Shown: positions 61,501-64,000 of the stretch, one piece after another
How the letters are laid out: each line of letters opens with the position of its first letter
Numbering within the stretch: position 1 is the stretch's first letter
Program-made: the position numbers and the translations under genes
The notes under the pieces: model-generated
Told to the model about the DNA's origin: nothing
The model's input: the letters and a program-made list of their open reading frames with translations, nothing else
Databases searched by the model: none
Origin: Nemania diffusa
Taxonomy: Eukaryota > Ascomycota > Sordariomycetes > Xylariales > Xylariaceae
Reading direction: 5' to 3'
Length of the DNA stretch: 64,000 bases
Assembly: GCA_038501195.1 (NCBI GenBank)
Contig: JBBPUQ010000009.1
Span: 1,550,001-1,614,000 of the forward strand

Positions 61501-63199
61501 AACAGCCGCTTCAAGGATATATCTGATCACCCCACTAGCACATTTACCTTCCACGACACTGCTCCCTTATTGATCTCTCCAGACGCTGGAGAGATCGATG
61601 GACAGCATATTCATCTCCAGGATTTTCTAAACATGACGAGCATCAGGTTTATGGAATTGACTACTACAAAACGACGACATACTCAGGCACCTAGTACCCA
61701 AAAGGACGTCCTTCGAGCGAAGGATGATCTCTCTCTGGAGCGATGCATCGTAGCTGGTGCTTGCACCGTTCCGATGCTGGAGCTTTACCAACATGTAAGT
61801 CTACCCCAAAATTGAAGGAGACTATTGGCTAGGGAGGCATACTAACTATACTAGTCTTGTCGAGAACTAAAGAAGTACATCTCGGAAGGTCGAAGGATTG
61901 TTCGGGAAATTGAAACAGAAACGTTTGAGGAGAACCCACCTCTTTTCAAAGAATACATGACCGCAACACCCGAGTTTAAGTCCTTGATGGACAATCAGTT
62001 TAAGAATGTCAAGACCCATGCACGATTGCTCAGCAAGGCTATGTGGTACGAATGGCGGATGAAGCTTCAAGATGGACTCAAGGAAGGCCTTGTGAAAATA
62101 TCCGAGGGCATGATTGCTGACGAGGACCTCTTGCAAAAGCAGCAAGCACTTCTTAACTCTGTTCTACCCCGACTTCTCGACCAGTTCCAGTCCCTAACGA
62201 CGGAGCGTGAGGACCTTGAAGCCGTAGCACAAGAGCTCGCAGATTGTGACCCGGAAGACCTATTATCCGCGCGCACAGAGCTGACTACTCTGGATTCCGA
62301 CATTGAGACGAAGAAGCGGAAAATAGAGGAACTACGTAAGCAGTTGGCCGAGACCGAGTCAAATATTGACACGGCCACACAGAGGAAGCAAAGCTGCGTC
62401 ACTGCCATTGAAGAAGCAGAGAAGGAGCGGGAGGAATGCAGAGGATGGACATCTAATGAAATCAATTCTCTCAAAGGTCAGTCTACATTCACTTGAGATT
62501 CTTTTCTGGGTGATATCTAATTCGACAACAGCCAAAGTTGATGATTTGGAGAGACGACATGGCTGGGCTATCACAGGCGTTGCTGGCACATCTATTTCGA
62601 TGACATACCGGCGGGAGATCGAACTCGTGTTCGACGTCTCTTCGTTCGGCCGAGACAAGGCTTCGAGCTCACGAATCGACCTGTGGTACATTGCAGCCAG
62701 TCGCGATCGTGACCCACTGCCTACGTCACCTGAAAAGGAATTCTTCGTTCAGTGCATCAGGGACCACGTGCGTGGGATGGCCCAGGCGCAGACCAAGATT
62801 CGTGATATGCTGAGCGCGATCAGTGGGGCATGGAAGAAAGCTAACCATGTCGCGGCAAACGTACGGCTCTTAAACTGCACGTTCCCGACTAAAGTGGTCC
62901 GAACGTCGGACTCTTCTATTGCAGTCAGATCTACGCTGCTCTTGGTCCCTTTGGAGACGAAAGTCGAGGTCAGTCTCACACTACATGGGCAACACACTCA
63001 GGATGGCTTCCAGGTATCAATTGCTCCTCAGGCACAGGTTATCTACGGGGAGCATTTCAAAATCGACAACGTTATTGAGTACCTCACAACTCGCATTGGG
63101 ACTCTAGTAGTCACCAAGGAAGAGCGGGGCGACACTGAGTCCTGGAGCGATGTTGTTGTTGAATTGCGCGAGAGACTATTGGCCCGAGGGCGAAAATAA
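58597..63199 (+). CDS. SPC7: Kinetochore scaffold Spc7/KNL1
   Basis: Outer-kinetochore scaffold of the KMN network that recruits PP1 and the Bub checkpoint proteins. Four exons: 58597-58812, 58909-61794, 61855-62476 and 62532-63199, giving 1463 residues. The PP1-docking motifs SILK (84-87) and RVSF (178-181) are both present. Six MELT-type repeats start at about residues 399 (MEIT), 426 (MDVT), 463 (MEFT), 492 (MELT), 530 (MDMT) and 560 (MDIT), each followed by an (A/V)(V/F/I/M)GG or GR tail. The C-terminal third starts near HLQDFLNMTSIRFMELTTTK, continues as a coiled coil (LLDQFQSLTTEREDLEAVA onward) and ends in the RWD region (WAITGVAGTSISMTYRREIE). The first ATG is preceded by GCCAAG. Confidence 0.95.
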
Positions 63200-64000
63200 G
63201 CCAAACGCGCTGCTTCCATTGGTCTTGTAATGCCGTGATGACTTATGACTATGATTCTTGATATTGTAGGGTACCGCCCGAGGGGTAATGGGAGCATGGA
63301 GTACGCGCGCGGTATGCACTGGGGAATTTGTTTGTCTCTGCTGGAATATTATTATTTAGTTAGGCCAATAAACCTAGCCCTGACTACCTGACCTCTCTTG
63401 TGTTACAATGTATTAAGTACCTAGGTATTCTGCCTATCTCTAGAGTCTACCCCTAGGTATATATGTAGACAGGTACGCGTATGTCACCAAAGCCTATCTA
63501 TCTATCCTACTTGCTGCCTATTTCTAAAATTGGAAGGTGCATATGTAAGGTTCGATGTACTTAGGTACTCGGGTGCCACGGGTAGCACGGGTGGCTGCCG
63601 ACCAACATAAAGTATGCGGCTGCACCCGAAACGCTAATTATTTATTGGGCCCTAAATTGCGCCGCCTTTTATCACGACCCGCCGTCTTTCCAACTACCTA
63701 CGGCTTTCGAAATCATTCCTAGAATTTGAGGGAAGGAACAGCCCATCAAGGTCTTCGTAGTAGATAGTCTCATTCTAGGAACGAGGTGACTAGGTACCTT
63801 GGGTAGCTATCTACTGCGTTCGAAGTATATCTACTTGTAATACCTACGAACAGTGTAATACGAAATCTTCCTTCTGAAGGTCTAACGCCAAGACAGACGT
63901 GGGAAAAGGATGGGGTTTGCCTTGCCCTGCGAGAAAGCTGGGGTGCCTATCGTTGCTGAGGCTGATATGCTCGTAGGCTCACTTGTCCACGAAGGCAGCA
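63200..64000. other. Right edge, no supported gene
   Basis: Downstream flank of SPC7. It contains repeated TACCTA/TAGGTA tracts, including a perfect TACCTAGGTA at 63418-63427. No ORF of note. Confidence 0.5.

Noticed and set aside
1..64000. tRNA, rRNA or CRISPR features
   Set aside because: No T-loop and acceptor pairing typical of tRNA, no rRNA-like sequence and no spaced direct-repeat array was seen. The 21-bp and 42-bp repeats are plain tandem repeats.

Overview
This is nuclear DNA of a filamentous ascomycete (Pezizomycotina, most likely Sordariomycetes). The genes carry short GT-AG introns of roughly 50-200 bases. The encoded proteins are fungal in type (Tim10, Spc7, Ame1, a DUF6594 protein, a GH76-like mannanase). 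A large block looks heavily mutated by repeat-induced point mutation (RIP), and the 10-bp palindrome TACCTAGGTA recurs between genes. The species cannot be named from the sequence alone.

Layout. (1) 0.9-3.8 kb: two divergently transcribed genes for mitochondrial proteins, a mitochondrial lysyl-tRNA synthetase (minus) and Tim10 (plus). (2) 4.7-26.1 kb: a 21.4-kb AT desert with no credible gene. It resolves into three LTR retrotransposons nested one inside another, each with equal-length LTRs and matching target-site duplications (GCTG, CTTTT, ACAAA). (3) 26.8-27.6 kb: mitochondrial-type adenylate kinase. (4) 27.6-34.5 kb: gene-poor, holding one three-exon DUF6594 membrane protein with a triplicated N-terminal motif. 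(5) 34.6-41.8 kb: a secreted GH76-like hydrolase, an ERD2/KDEL-receptor-like protein with a long acidic tail (minus), and the kinetochore protein Ame1 (plus). (6) 41.8-56.9 kb: sparse. It holds a tiny Cys-rich protein, a twin-CX9C (CHCH) protein, two weak ORFs, a 63-bp-arm foldback, minisatellites and a broken short-chain dehydrogenase. (7) 57-63.2 kb: ribosomal protein S11 (minus, six exons including 13- and 14-nt microexons) divergent from the kinetochore scaffold Spc7/KNL1 (plus).

There are no operons. Genes lie singly or as divergent pairs sharing roughly 700-bp intergenic regions (MSK1/TIM10, ERD2-like/AME1, RPS11/SPC7). Exon structures were worked out by hand from splice sites and reading frame and have not been checked against transcripts. 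The most informative structure is the triple nest: in each layer RIP-like mutation weakens toward the outer ends of the LTRs, and the innermost element is the least eroded.
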